From contig NC_026655.2 in NCBI RefSeq assembly GCF_000004075.3, positions 23,793,489 through 23,857,488 on the forward strand: a stretch of 64,000 bases of DNA, in the 5' to 3' direction. The translations under genes and the position numbers were made by a program. The DNA is from Cucumis sativus. Its lineage: Eukaryota; Streptophyta; Magnoliopsida; Cucurbitales; Cucurbitaceae. Under the pieces are notes generated by a model that was not told where the DNA came from, ran no database searches, and saw nothing but the letters and a program-made list of their open reading frames with translations. Below, one piece after another: positions 50,939-63,000 of the stretch (its first letter is position 1; each line of letters begins with the position of its first letter).

Positions 50939-53900
50939 ATGGCTAGGAAGAAGATCAGGGAGTATGACTCTAAGAGGCTTCTCAAGGAGCATCTCAAACG
51001 CCTCGCTAATATCGACCTCCAGATCTGCTCTGCTCAGGTTAATAATTCATAATGGATATTCCTATGTGTCCTTATGTAATGCCCATCTGATTTGTCTTCG
51101 GTCTTCATCGCTGTGTATCGGGAATTTCGATTGATTGTTATCTGGGTTCAATTTCCTTGGTCTTTTTTTATGGTGGGTTGGTGCCAATTTGTCCAATTTG
51201 CGCAATCGTGTGTTGATTGTTATGTGGGTGTGATTTAGTAGTTAGAACTTCGATTGCCTTGCCGGTCTCTTGATCGAGTTTTCTTTCTAGTTTGGGTCGG
51301 TTTTATGTCGTTGGATGGGTGGAATCGTATTTCTAAATGGGGTTTTGTGTATGTAGAGAACTTTGTTTTCCATATGGGGTTATCTTCCAAAAAGCAATCC
51401 ATTGGTTTAGGAAGCATTTTCCCGTTCAGAAATGAAATTTGAAATTTAGATGTTTAAAACGAAGTTTGGAATTTATCTTGTTCATTTGATTTTTTGTTAC
51501 ATACTTCATTTGAATATGTACCAAGGAGAACCAGATTTGATATTCCTTTTATCTTGTTTTTTGTTGTTGTTGTTGTTGTTTTTTTTTTTTTTTTATTATT
51601 TTATTAATTTTTATTTTTTATTAATGAAGGATTGTTTCTCTCTCAATTAATCTTGTAGCGATACGTTTTTCCTTCTTCCCATGCTAAGAGCAATACTCAT
51701 GCGTGATTTTTTTGGGTTAATATTACCAATCTTCTGTGTTTGGAAGGCATAGAAACAACATATTTCCCATTTCCTTTTACTAAGCTCTGTTGTCCATTTC
51801 TGGAATAAATGTCCTTTTGTTTGACTTTGTAAATCAATCAACCAAGCGTTTGACTTATCAATCATTTTGTTTCACTTGCTGTCAGTTTTTTTGGACTAAT
51901 TGTCTAGTATATTTATATATACCTAATGAAATTTGCTGGGGCATAGGTAAATCAATCAACCGACTTCGCTGAGCTGACAAACAACGAACCATGGCTGTCA
52001 TCTACCAGGTTAGTAGTGAAACCAGACATGTTATTTGGGAAACGTGGAAAGAGTGGCTTGGTAGCTTTGAATTTGGATCTAGCTCAAGTTGCTGAGTTTG
52101 TGAAGCAACGCCTTGGAGTGCAGGTGATTATTCTTTCACACCTTCATGATTCTTGAATTCTATCTATTTCTGTTTCATATAAAACGAGTGTCTTTTTATG
52201 ATAGGTTGAGATGGGTGGTTGCAAGGCTCCAATTACAACATTCATTGTGGAGCCATTTGTTCCCCATGATCAAGAGTACTACCTATCTATTGTCTCTGAA
52301 AGGCTTGGCTGCGAAATAAGTTTTTCAGAATGTGGGGGTATCGAAATTGAAGAGAACTGGGATAAAGTAGGCGTTGGATTTTTTAAACTTATTTTCAATA
52401 CGTAAATTATATTTTTCTCATCGGGGTTTTGAGTGGTAAACTTTATTTGTTTTGTTTTCATACAGGTCAAGACGATTTTCCTTCCAACTGAAAAACCTTT
52501 TACACTTGAGGCATGTGCTCCGTTAATAGCTACACTTCCTCTGGAGGTCAGTTTCATTTATAATTGTTATGGAGTTCAATTTTCTATTTTCAAAACCAGT
52601 GTAGCCTTCTGTTTAAGCCAAAGCTGTATTCATAACAGACAGCACAAAAAAAAGAGGACCTCCCAAGACAGAAATGAGCGAGGCCCACTGATCTACTTTC
52701 TAAGGGATCAACTTCTATCTTTGTCCACATTTTGTTGAAAACTAGCCTTCTTTATGAACTGAAGGTCATACTTTCTTCAACAAAAAGCTGAAAAGATGAA
52801 AATTCATTTGAAACTTAGTGTGATTTCTACATTGCCAAGAGGCATTTCACTGTACAGAGCCAAAAGGAAGTGGACTCATCTTCATCGCCAAGAGGCAGTG
52901 AGATGTTAACTAAAGGTTCACATAATATATATCTTTTTGGATGCTCTTGAAGGGATAGACCGACCGTTAGTGACTGAACCTACAACAGCTTGAGATGGGT
53001 ATGCTTCAAAGTTCACAATACTTATGATAAAAAAGTTCCATTTCTCGAGAAATGATGTAGTCAAGGGCATTGGTAATCACCATTCAAGCACGTATTGACC
53101 CTCTTTCTCTACTCTATCTTTTTCATGCCTAATGTGGTTTGTATCTGTTGGAAATACAAACAAAGTCGATCATGAGTATTTAAGTGGACAACTGTCTCCA
53201 ATGGTTGAGGCCTTTTGGGTGAAACTAAAACCAAAGGCATGAAGGCTTATGCTGAAAGTGGACAACATCATACCATCATGGAGATATTCGGAGGTTTTTT
53301 ATGCCTAATAAGTGGTCTTAGAGCCATACCCTTGACTTAATTGTGTCGATACAAAATTCATTGTTGAAAAAAAGCCCACTAGTGCAAAACAATAAAATGA
53401 CTGAGCCTTAATCACATAGTCATAGTTTGTCAATAATCATTGTGAATCCATGGTTGAGCTTTCAGATAGGCAGTGTGCTTCAAGGAGTGGCTCGGTTTAA
53501 AAGTAATATCATCGAATCTATTTTGAAGGGCTGACTATTGGATGGGAGGCTCAAGGTGGTACTTTGATCAAGAGAGGAGTGTCAGGAACACAAACAAAGT
53601 CCCACATTGGCTAAAGAGAAGATTATATAAGCGAGGATAACTAGCTCCAGTTGTATGAGACATTTTAGGTGGAACCAAAAGCAGAGTCACGAGGGTTTAT
53701 GCCCAAGTGGACAATATGATATGAAATAACGAATGCTTGAAAGAGTATACATCTGACTGTACTTGGCTCAGCTATAATTAAAATTCTCTGAAGTTCCATT
53801 GGGAATGTGCCACATGCTAGTGTTGGATAACGCTTTAATCTTCATTCCACTCAACCACATGGTTTAACTACAAAATTCCCTTACTGCTTCCTTTCCTGGA

Positions 53901-56769
53901 TACTCTTACTCTTTAACTTTCTCAAGCTTGAAAGAGTTATTTAGTATTTTTAAGTTAATTAATGGTTTATCTTCATCTCTGTTTTCCTCTTGCAAGCTTT
54001 CTTGTACTTACTGCACCATCTATATTTTCCCAGATTCGAGGAAAGATTGGTGACTTCATAATGGGTGTATTCAATGTATTTCAAGGTACAATATCTGCTG
54101 ATGAAACCATGTCCTCATAAATATACTAGAGATGATATTAGGCACATATATGTGTCACTTATCCAACAGAGAATAATACTGTAGCTATTTTCATAGATTT
54201 TCTGTACATATGTCCATATGCTGTCAGATAATTTTTCCTCAAAGAATGCAAAATAATGGTATTTGACTCTAAAGTGGCTTAAATTTTCTACAGATCTGGA
54301 CTTCAGTTTTCTGGAGATGAATCCATTCACCCTGGTGAACGGGGAGCCATATCCACTGGATATGAGAGGGGAATTGGATGACACTGCTGCTTTCAAAAAT
54401 TTTAAGAAGTATTCATTAATTATAATATTCTCAGTACTTTTTTCTAACATGTGCTTCATTTTTTATTAACAAAATTTTTCTTATCTTGTTCAATAATTCT
54501 CAGTTTTAAAAAAAAAACATTTACCATATGAAAATGCATCCTTTGTGACGTCTCATTTATGATATGCTGTTCTCAGATGGGGAAACATTGAATTTCCTTT
54601 GCCCTTTGGTCGAGTGCTAAGCTCTACAGAAAGTTTTGTTCACTCTTTAGATGAAAAGGTAATTCATTTTGAGCCATCATTGATGCTTAGAAATAACCTG
54701 AGTTTTCACGGCTCAATATTTGACTGAAGCCATGAAGATTTTTTTGAGTACTCCCTGATGGTTAATAATGGTATATAGTTGTAAATTAACCAATGATTTT
54801 ATCCGAGTATTATGATATTTATGATGATCAAAAGGACACCATATCTTGGATTCATGGGTTCAAAAAATTTAAAATATTAAATGTTGTATGGTTTCTTCTT
54901 ATAATGATTTTTTTAATCGGGAGTTGTTCCACAAGATTGGTAGAAGCATAAATAATCTAGTCCAAATACTAGTAAGAAAGGGTAAAAATGAAGTGTATAG
55001 AATTAGAATTTGCATCTCTACAACAGAAGGCAGAAGTTTTAATAACATTATAATGTTGATCGTGTAGACAAGTGCATCCTTGAAATTCACTGTTTTGAAC
55101 CCAAAAGGGCGCATATGGACAATGGTGGCAGGAGGGGGTGCTAGCGTTATATATGCGGATACTGTAAGTGGTGCTAGTACAATGCATGGACTTTATAGTT
55201 TTCCTCTAGCTGAAAGCATGGAGCTGTATATGCTCTTGATGATTACGTTTTATGGTCCAAAGACATTGCTACTGATGCCATATTGTCTATTACTGGTAGG
55301 TCGGAGATTTGGGTTATGCATCTGAGCTTGGTAATTATGCGGAATACAGTGGAGCTCCAAATGAGGAGGAGGTGTTGCAATATGCCCGAGTTGTTATTGA
55401 TGTAAGAATTAGTGTTTACACTTTCAGTCCAAGCATCTCCATATGTCGGGAATAATTTTTTTGTCATGAAACGATTTAATTAATTTTGAATTGTGATGAA
55501 ATTCAGTGTGCTACTTCTGACCCTGATGGGCGGAAGCGAGCCCTTCTAATTGGAGGGGGAATAGCTAATTTCACAGATGTTGCTGCTACTTTCAATGGAA
55601 TTATCCGAGCTCTAAGAGAGAAAGTGGGTTACTACTAGAATTGATTTGCTCTTCAGTTTAGTTTTTTCCCCTAAATAAAGTCTAATATTTCTGTTATCTA
55701 CCAGGAATCGAAATTAAAGGCTGCAAGAATGCATATCTATGTTCGGAGAGGTGGTCCAAATTATCAGACTGGTCTTTCAAAAATGCGGGCTCTCGGAGAG
55801 GAGCTTGGAGTTCCACTTGAGGTACAATAAGTTCACTTTTAATTCTTCTCTACCAAGTAGATGTTGTAACCATTTTCACTTATCCTTTAATGGTCACACA
55901 ATCGAAAGTGGGGTATTGAAATGAATTCCATTTAGAAAAGAGAACCAAAAGATCATCAGGGAGAAGAGGGATTTTTATGAAATGCCTCATTTATATTTTA
56001 AGGGTGTGTCAATCTAATTGAGATAGTCGGTTGCACCTACTGATCTCCATCCTCTAAGTTAAATCTAGTTCTTATTACATATCACCGTAATTTGAACATT
56101 AGTTTCTTTTCATTGCATCAATGAAAGATGTTGTTTCTGTTTAAAAAAGGATGGATGAACAAATCCCCATTCTAGGCCAGTACTCTGGATTGTGAATGAG
56201 TGGGAGGGTGGCCGTTTGCATTTAAGTAGAAAACACCCAGTATTGACTCAAATTATGTTGGAGATGCGGTATCTCGTCTTCTATAAACTTGCTGTAATAT
56301 AGTTCCTTGAGTAAAAAGGGTTTGCACTGGCCAGAGGGGTGATGTTGAAGAAAACAAAACTGAGCTACAGCTCCTCAAACTCAGTATTGACGTTGTTTAT
56401 TGACGAGGAGTTGTGCTCAGGTTGTTGCCCAAGAAGTTTGTGGATCTCACTGCTAAAAAAATCAAATTTTCAGGAGTTCATAATTCTCTGAACAAAACTT
56501 GACTCTTTGTCCCAGACACCCCCTCTAGGATTGCAACTTGCAATAGTTTTTTAAATATCGCTTTAAAATGGATCCTTTGTTTTTGGAGAATGATCTCTAA
56601 ACTCTTGGGATGAACTTCCCTGGTTTGGTTATAGACTTGGCCTACGTTTTCCGGCTTATGCATTCTGTATAAAACTTTCTTCCCTCTCTCCATGCAGGTT
56701 TTCGGTCCAGAAGCCACAATGACTGGCATCTGCAAACAAGCAATTGAGTGCATAATGTCTGCTGCATAA
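50939..56769 (+). CDS. ACLA: ATP-citrate lyase subunit A (ACLA)
   Basis: Twelve coding exons: 50939-51037, 51947-52123, 52205-52366, 52466-52546, 54034-54085, 54294-54408, 54577-54658, 55068-55163, 55300-55401, 55507-55623, 55705-55821 and 56698-56769. They encode 423 residues, identical in length to Arabidopsis ACLA proteins. Landmarks are [40 protein letters not shown] (ATP-grasp nucleotide-binding lysines), [60 protein letters not shown] (metal-binding Glu/Asn), [40 protein letters not shown] and [16 protein letters not shown]. Plant ACL is heteromeric, with ACLA and ACLB splitting cytosolic citrate into acetyl-CoA and oxaloacetate. ACLA carries the ATP-grasp and citrate-binding parts. Intron 4 (1.5 kb) contains a TRIM. 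Confidence 0.97.
53146..53725 (+). mobile_element. TRIM-type miniature LTR retrotransposon in ACLA intron 4
   Basis: The first LTR-like repeat starts TGTTGGAAATACAAACAAAG at 53146 and ends at about 53310. The second starts TGTCAGGAACACAAACAAAG at 53580 and is cut short near 53725. The two share further wording (TATTTAAGTGGACAACT versus TATATAAGCGAGGATAACT, GAGGCCTTTTGGGTGAAACT versus GAGACATTTTAGGTGGAACC, GCTTATGC and GTGGACAA). After the first LTR, AGTGGTCTTAGAGCC resembles the TGGTATCAGAGCC primer site for initiator tRNA-Met. Before the second, TCAAGAGAGGAG is a polypurine tract. The 270-bp internal part codes for nothing. It lies in the sense direction of ACLA. Confidence 0.75.
56100..56152 (+). 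repeat. Retroposon 3'-tail-like repeat
   Basis: Reads TTTCTTTTCATTGCATCAAT then GAAAGATGTTGTTTCTGTTT and A6, in ACLA intron 11. Same family as the tails at 34245 and 61660. Confidence 0.4.
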
Positions 56770-57641
56770 TCCCCCATTTCTTTTGCAGCGGATGACAACT
56801 AAGTTGAAAGATTTAAGAAATATCTTTTATCGCTTGGTCAGTGGGGAAGGGAAAGGTCAAGGAAAGGGAGTTGTGGTATATGCTTCTGTAGCATCGCTCG
56901 TTTAATTTTGTGGTCCTTGGAATTTGAAAAACAATCCCTTCATATTTCTTTGTCATATGAAGATGATGCCAGAGTTAAGTTATATGTGTACTCTTTTTGA
57001 CTCAGGTTAACCTGTTGTGTGCACCATTTGTATAACCTTTCAGTGTATTGTTCTTATTATCAGAATTTACCATTCTCCACAACTTCGCTTTATTTTTCCT
57101 TTTTTCTTTTTAAACGATGCTTACTTTAATCTTGCATTAGCTGTGCAGCTATTTCATCTTCTCATTGTCGATTTTGTTTTTCTATTTATTAAAGTTTTTA
57201 TTCCATTTTTATACTCAATGATTCGTTTTATATGGTTCTAACCAACAAATTTATGTAATGATATACTCTTTCTTTCGTGGAAAATTTGATGTGATGATAT
57301 TGATAAAAATTAGCAAAGTATACAATTTAAAGTCAGAAATATACAATCACACTTTTGTATTTTTAAAATAAGTAAATAAAACAATTGACAATTATTACCT
57401 TTAACATAAAACTATTTTTTAATATAGTAAAATGCACTAAATTATTTATAATTTATAGCAAAATACTATATTTATGACAATAGAGTATTATACTATTTAG
57501 CATAGAAAGATGAAGCTTTTAAACCATGCAGACATAATTAAAATGAAAACAAGGAAATGCAATCAAATCAACCCGGTTTTTTTGTTACGGCCTTATTTAA
57601 TATGCATGTCAAAACGTGGCCGTTCCATGAAAATGGAAGGG
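56770..57641. other. ACLA 3' flank and intergenic DNA
   Basis: Contains the ACLA 3' UTR and an AT-rich stretch (57290-57490) with AAATATACAAT and TATAGCAAAATACTATATT wording, typical of intergenic plant repeats. No gene is seen. Confidence 0.45.
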
Positions 57642-57647
57642 AAAAAA
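57642..57647 (-). terminator. Pol III terminator of the tRNA gene
   Basis: Six consecutive T on the minus strand, 17 nt past the last tRNA base, the expected RNA polymerase III stop. Confidence 0.7.
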
Positions 57648-57663
57648 TTTAACAAATATTAAT

Positions 57664-57736
57664 GGTCCCGGCGGGGCTCGAACCCGCGACCTTCGGCTCA
57701 TAAGACCAACGCTCTAACCAACTGAGCTACGGGACC
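57664..57736 (-). tRNA. tRNA, anticodon UAU by position (tRNA-Ile, codon AUA)
   Basis: A 73-nt gene folding into a full cloverleaf: acceptor stem GGTCCCG with CGGGACC (perfect), D stem GCTC/GAGC, anticodon stem TTGGT/GCCGA with two G-U pairs, loop CTTATGA, T stem GCGGG/CCCGC with TTCGAGC. B box GGTTCGAGCCC and A box TAGCTCAGTTGG are intact. Taking loop positions 32-38 as C-T-T-A-T-G-A puts UAU at 34-36. There is no intron and CCA is not encoded, as usual for nuclear genes. Position 37 is G, whereas tRNAs reading ANN codons normally carry A37 for the t6A modification, so the isotype call is less certain than the gene call. Confidence 0.9.
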
Positions 57737-58439
57737 TGTTCGATATTTAAATGATATCTAATTTATTTATTTCTTTTGAAAGAAAAAAGAAAAATCTAAA
57801 AGTAGAACAAACTAAAAAAGTTAAGAAACTAAGGATCATTTTGTAGATTTTTACAAAATTATGTGAGCAAGAGGTTAAAATTATTAAGTTTAAAAAGTGG
57901 GGTAAAATCATTTTCGACATTGAAATTAAGATTAACATACAACGATGTGAACATTAGTGTATCTTGGACATATCTATGATGACTTTTTAAATGTTTTAAA
58001 AAGTAAACCAAACATAGCTTCATGTTGATCATTCGGTCGTTTATGATTTAAGAATATATATAATATAATTTCGCCACATGTACGATTATATTTTAATATT
58101 TCTCAAATTTAAAAATTATATCTAGAAAATAATATTATAACATTATAGATTAAAATTTACTTGATATTGAGGTGTAATACTTGTTATAATTAGAGAAGAC
58201 AATTTATAGCTTAAAACGCATGTAAATAGGAATTAAAGAGTTGGCAAATTAATGTTAGCCCTACAAATGCAAACCATAATTAGAAATTGGAACAAAACAC
58301 TTATTATGGCAAACTCAATGCAACATTATAAATTCCCAAGATTTCTAACCATTCATTACCTTCTTCTATAGCTATCAAAGGAGGGCACTGTAGTTTTAGC
58401 AATTCAATCTCAAATATTTGTTGATTTGATAACTTAACA
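57737..58439. other. Intergenic, tRNA upstream and peptide-gene promoter side
   Basis: AT-rich DNA between the tRNA (minus) and the small peptide gene (plus). Nothing else is recognisable. Confidence 0.45.
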
Positions 58440-58676
58440 ATGACGTTTTCTCTGAGAAGCATTTTCATTACAATTTGCATTATCTTGCTTAGCATCAACA
58501 TTAACATGATTGAGGTTGTAAATGCATCGAGATTCAGTGACTATAACGATCCAATTGCTGATGTCAGTGCTGAATGTGGTTACAAACGTTCTTACCATTG
58601 TAAACCACCTCGTCAAATTCACAATAGAAAGATAAGTCTTAGCAGAAACAACGGAATAAATAAAAGTATTTCATGA
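58440..58676 (+). CDS. Putative small secreted peptide precursor
   Basis: Single-exon frame of 78 residues. It starts MTFSLRSIFITICIILLSIN, a clear signal peptide with hydrophobic core. Cleavage is plausible after Ala-29 (VVNA before SRF). The remaining mature part of roughly 49 residues is polar and basic, with two cysteines close together (AECGYKRSYHCKPPRQ) and a Lys/Arg/Ser/Asn-rich tail. The general form resembles plant signalling or antimicrobial peptides, but the two-cysteine spacing and the lack of YISY or RRxL motifs do not fit RALF, and I do not recognise the family. AT-rich flanks give weak promoter evidence. It could also be a chance frame. Confidence 0.5.
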   Translation: MTFSLRSIFITICIILLSININMIEVVNASRFSDYNDPIADVSAECGYKRSYHCKPPRQIHNRKISLSRNNGINKSIS

Positions 58677-60035
58677 GTTTTCTACCTCATCGACTACTTT
58701 TCATTGGAATCATTTCATATATCAAATCTATCTTTAATCTTTGTAACCAGAGAAAACTATATGTTATTTATTTATTATTACGTATTATTTGAATAATATG
58801 ATTTGACTCAATTATTTATCCATGTACTCTCTACGTTATTAATTTTATTAATTAAGTCAATACATATTTTTTCTTAAGAATCCAAAACCAAGCCAAAATC
58901 AAAATTTTCAGTTAAACTTTGGTCCAAAGTCCAATCCAAGTACTTCATGAATTATTTGTATACATATATGTAAAAATATAGAGAAATCAAACCTTTTAAA
59001 ATAGACCTTATGAATCTTGTGTACAACAAATAAAATAAATTATATTTGATGTCTACACAGTAAATATGATAATATTTTAAGAAATGTGAATAACTGTTCA
59101 TCTTTGATGAGCATTTGGTTTTTTAAAATTAAGTTTATATTTACTAGCAATTTGTTTTATTTAATTGTTGTATATTTTTAAAACGGAAGCCAAATTTTGA
59201 AAAAAATAATTGTTTTTGTGTTTTTAAAATTGGATACAAATGGAGTGATTATTGATGAAAGATAAAAGGTAAAGTACCTCGCGTACCAAAATTAAGAAAG
59301 ATAAAATATAAATTTATCTCGACTAATTAATCAAAATTAATCATTAACTTGAAATCAAAACTTGATCTTAGAATTATTGGACCCTTTGAAATGAAAAATG
59401 TCACATTTTTTTTTATTTTTTAAATAATGATAAATGACCTTCAGCTCATATATAGATGAGCGGAGTTACAAATTTGCCATTCTGTTAGATTTCTTTCCTA
59501 AACAATTTTGGGGAATTTGTTCTCTTTCCTTCTTTGGCAAAATCACACACTATCGTAGCTCCAATTACGAGAGAGGAAAGTAATTTATAAGCAAGAAAAA
59601 ACGAAGAGCAGAATAGAAGATTATATGTGAGCGAGAAAAGTAAGCAAGAGCTAGTGAGAGAGAAATAAACTTCTCCACGTAGAGCAAAGATTGAAAAAGT
59701 AAAAAGAAAAAGTAAAAAGAAAAAGTAAAAAGAAAAAGAAAAAATTACTTATCAAAATGAGATAAATGGAGCCACAAAATAAAAAGTATTTTATTTACAA
59801 ATATCACAGTCATATAATAATAATTTCTATGAATTTTTGTTCTATGTTTATAAATATTTTGAAAGTTTTGGGCATTTAAAAGGAATTATGTAAGTTTCAC
59901 ATAAATGGTATCATTTCTGGCGTTGGGTGGTTCATTGGCCTCCCGCCATTCGAACTTTCGAACGCTCCTTCTCTGCATTTGCCCATCTCCTCTCTCAGTC
60001 CCTCTACTTTCTCCAATCATCTTTACACCATCAGC
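58677..60035. other. Intergenic region, haspin promoter side
   Basis: AT-rich. A segment at about 59110-59230 (AGCCAAATTTTGAAAA, then TTGTTTTTGTGTTTTTAAAA) resembles the interior of the TIR element at 11413-11674 and may be a remnant of the same family. A 13-bp purine tandem repeat is at 59693-59742. The haspin leader probably begins after about 59920. Confidence 0.45.
59693..59742. repeat. 13-bp purine-rich tandem repeat
   Basis: Nearly four copies of GAAAAAGTAAAAA, about 300 bp upstream of the haspin start codon. Confidence 0.85.
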
Positions 60036-63000
60036 ATGACTTCCAATCTAGGTACCCAAAACCTTACAACAATCCAACTCTCATCTTCCTTTCATTATAT
60101 ATATATTTTTTGCTTCGTTTCTGATTGTGTTAAACGGGTCAAATTCTAGGTGGAAAGGCCATTGATTTGTGGTCCGAGTTAATTGCCAGCGAGGGAAGCG
60201 ACCTCCAAGAAGAAGCCTCAGTAGAAGAGGTTTATAGACGAAGAAAGCCAACCCAGAAGACCGTTCATCCTCCTCACCCGTAAATTTTCTTCAATCACTC
60301 CTTTAATTCCTCTCTGTTTTTTACGTTGTTTGATCAAATCCACTGTTTCATGTGTTTCTGTTTCAATTTTCTTTCAGGAAGCAAAACTTGGGTTCCAATG
60401 GTTGCAATGTGAACAGAGTGAGTTTAGCTGCCGTTGACAGTAAGAGAATTAGTTGGAACCGTGCCCTTTCCATCAGGTTTACTTCGATCTTCTTTTAATG
60501 TTCTCTTCAAATTTGTGCTGACAATTCCTATAAGATTGTCGATGTGGTTTTGTATCTGCTCTATAAATTGTTGCTAGCATGGAGAGTTTTGTTGTAGCTT
60601 ATCCCCTTGAAGTTGACTATTTAATGACTACACTGAAACACAGAGAGAAAAATATCTAAATGACAATGATGTAAGTCTAGACAACACATTAATACGCTCT
60701 GGGGCAGTAGATTATTGAGTAAGTTATCATGTAGTATAACTGCTAATCGGATGCCATGAAGTTATCACAAAAGGATAGATGAGTTGTAAGAACGGGTTAG
60801 AGAGAGTAGGGATCAACAGTGTCAACTGTGCCGCCTTGGCCTTCATAGTACATTCTTCTTTTCTTGTAAAAAAGAGTATCATTCACAGACCCCATATAAT
60901 TTGACATATTGCACGTTTGTTCTCATGCTGAGTAGGTTCACATTTATGGTATGGCTAATGAAACTCTTTAACAAGGCCTAGGTTCTCTTAGCTAGATTTT
61001 CTGATGCACTCAAGTTTAAGCCATTTTATTGAAATGGAAAATTTTAGCCTAAAAGCATACATAGAGACTATATTTGTACAAAAGGGGAGGCTTGCCTAAC
61101 CAGCCAACAGCCTGCTAACCAACTAAACAGCCAAGAAACAGCTATAACTAACTTATAACAATCAGCCTAAATAATTGCAAGAAAGAGAGTAAAAATAACC
61201 ACAGCCGTACTTGGTTAAGAAAACTCACACAATGAAAGGTCCTACATCAAACCCTTCTCACCAGAAAGAAGACTCGCCCGAGAATTTTAGGTGCTAAGTT
61301 GTCAGAAGGTGCAAACTTAGGGAAGACAATTGACACATTTAAGGTGTTGCTAATGGGCATGGAAGGAGAGAGATCAATAGAACAAGCATCATGGCCAATT
61401 CTCTCTAAAATTGGAAATGGGGCAACCTTCTTGTTGGTGAGCTTAGAATGAGTCCTTGCGGGAAGTCTAGAGTTCTTCATGTACCATTACAAGATCACTA
61501 AGTTGAAAACCCCCTAGATGCCACGAGCCTTACGGGAATTGATAGCTTATTCAAGATGATGTTGAACCTCTTGGTGGAGCCTCAAAACCCGCACAACCAT
61601 TAAATCAACCTTTGTTTTCAAGATCAATAGAAGGCAATTTTTGGGTGGTGGTGGTGGTGGAAGGAAAGTAACTTTTCATTGATTATGAAAATAAGCTAAT
61701 GTTCCAAAATAGACGATACAAATAATAAAAAAAAAAGAGATACTGAAAGCAGTACAACATCATCAGAACAATCTGAATCAAAGATTAAGCAGAAAAAATA
61801 AAAGCTCCCAAATTCAGACAAATATCTTGAATAGAAATATTCACGAAAGATTTAGACAAGAAACACCAAGAAGAAGCATTAACTTTTGCTACTTTAAAAT
61901 GTTCAGGCCACTGGAGATGCTTATCTTGGAAAACTCTTTGGTTCCTTTCAAACCAAATTTCAGCTAGTAATGCTTTAACCGCATCGTTATATGGGACCAA
62001 AGCAAAGATTAAAAGTCCTTATAGAGATAGGGACAAGGATGGGATCTCTGCTCTATTGATTTATTGATTGATGTTATTTTCTAACCAAATAATAAACATT
62101 CACTTATTGTCTTCATTTTCTTTCTCATTCACTTGCAATTGGCTGAGTGTATTGTGTTTCACTTTTATCAGAGGGAGGGTGAGTATTGCAGTTGAGGCTT
62201 GTATAGATCGTCAGCGTCAATGTAAGCAGGCAAAGAGAAAAGGAAAACCTGCTCTTCCTAAAGTAGGCTTCTTTTTAACTGGTGACCTTTGTTTCCCCTT
62301 TACTTTATGCAGTTAGAGTGTTCTGTTCATTTAATCTTTTCTTTTTCGTAAATGTTAAACCTTTTTGCATCTCACACCTATGCTTTGCATTTAGTATTTG
62401 AAGTTTTTATGAGGTTCTTTATTCTCTACGTTCATCACAAGTACTTTAATATTTGAAATTGGCAGGGAAAGTATGTACAACCTACAAACTTTGACAAGGA
62501 GCGTGCATACTTTCAAGAGGTAGATGCTTTTGAGTTGTTGGAGGAGAGCCCTTCCCCCAAGAGCTTCAGTACATGGACAAGCAGCCAATTTGATAGTTCT
62601 ACAATACCATCTCTATGCTCTAGAATAGAAAAATGGTTAATTTCCAAGAAATCAAAGTACAGTCTTGCACCTTCTAGCACGTTATCAAAGATATTAGAAA
62701 CTCCACTGGGGTCCATTGAACCAATTGGTGGAATTCATTTGGACAAATTCAAATTGAAAACTCCCGAGAATTCAGCTAGAGATAGAGATGCGCACTGGTG
62801 CTCTATTCAGAGAAGATTTATTTTCAGTATAAATGATATCGATGCCCTTAAAATAGATAGCAATGACAACAGAAGTAACAGAGCAGAAGAAATGAGAACT
62901 GAGGATCGTGAAGACATTGAAGTTGCTGTGAAGAAACTTTCTTTAACATCTACATCTACTTCTTTCCATAAATATGATTTGGATCCACTTAGTGCATTAT

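Noticed and set aside
58440-58676. Assignment of the small secreted peptide to the RALF family
   Set aside because: Lacks the YISY and dibasic RRxL motifs and the four-cysteine pattern. Only the signal peptide and a basic tail are shared in a general way.
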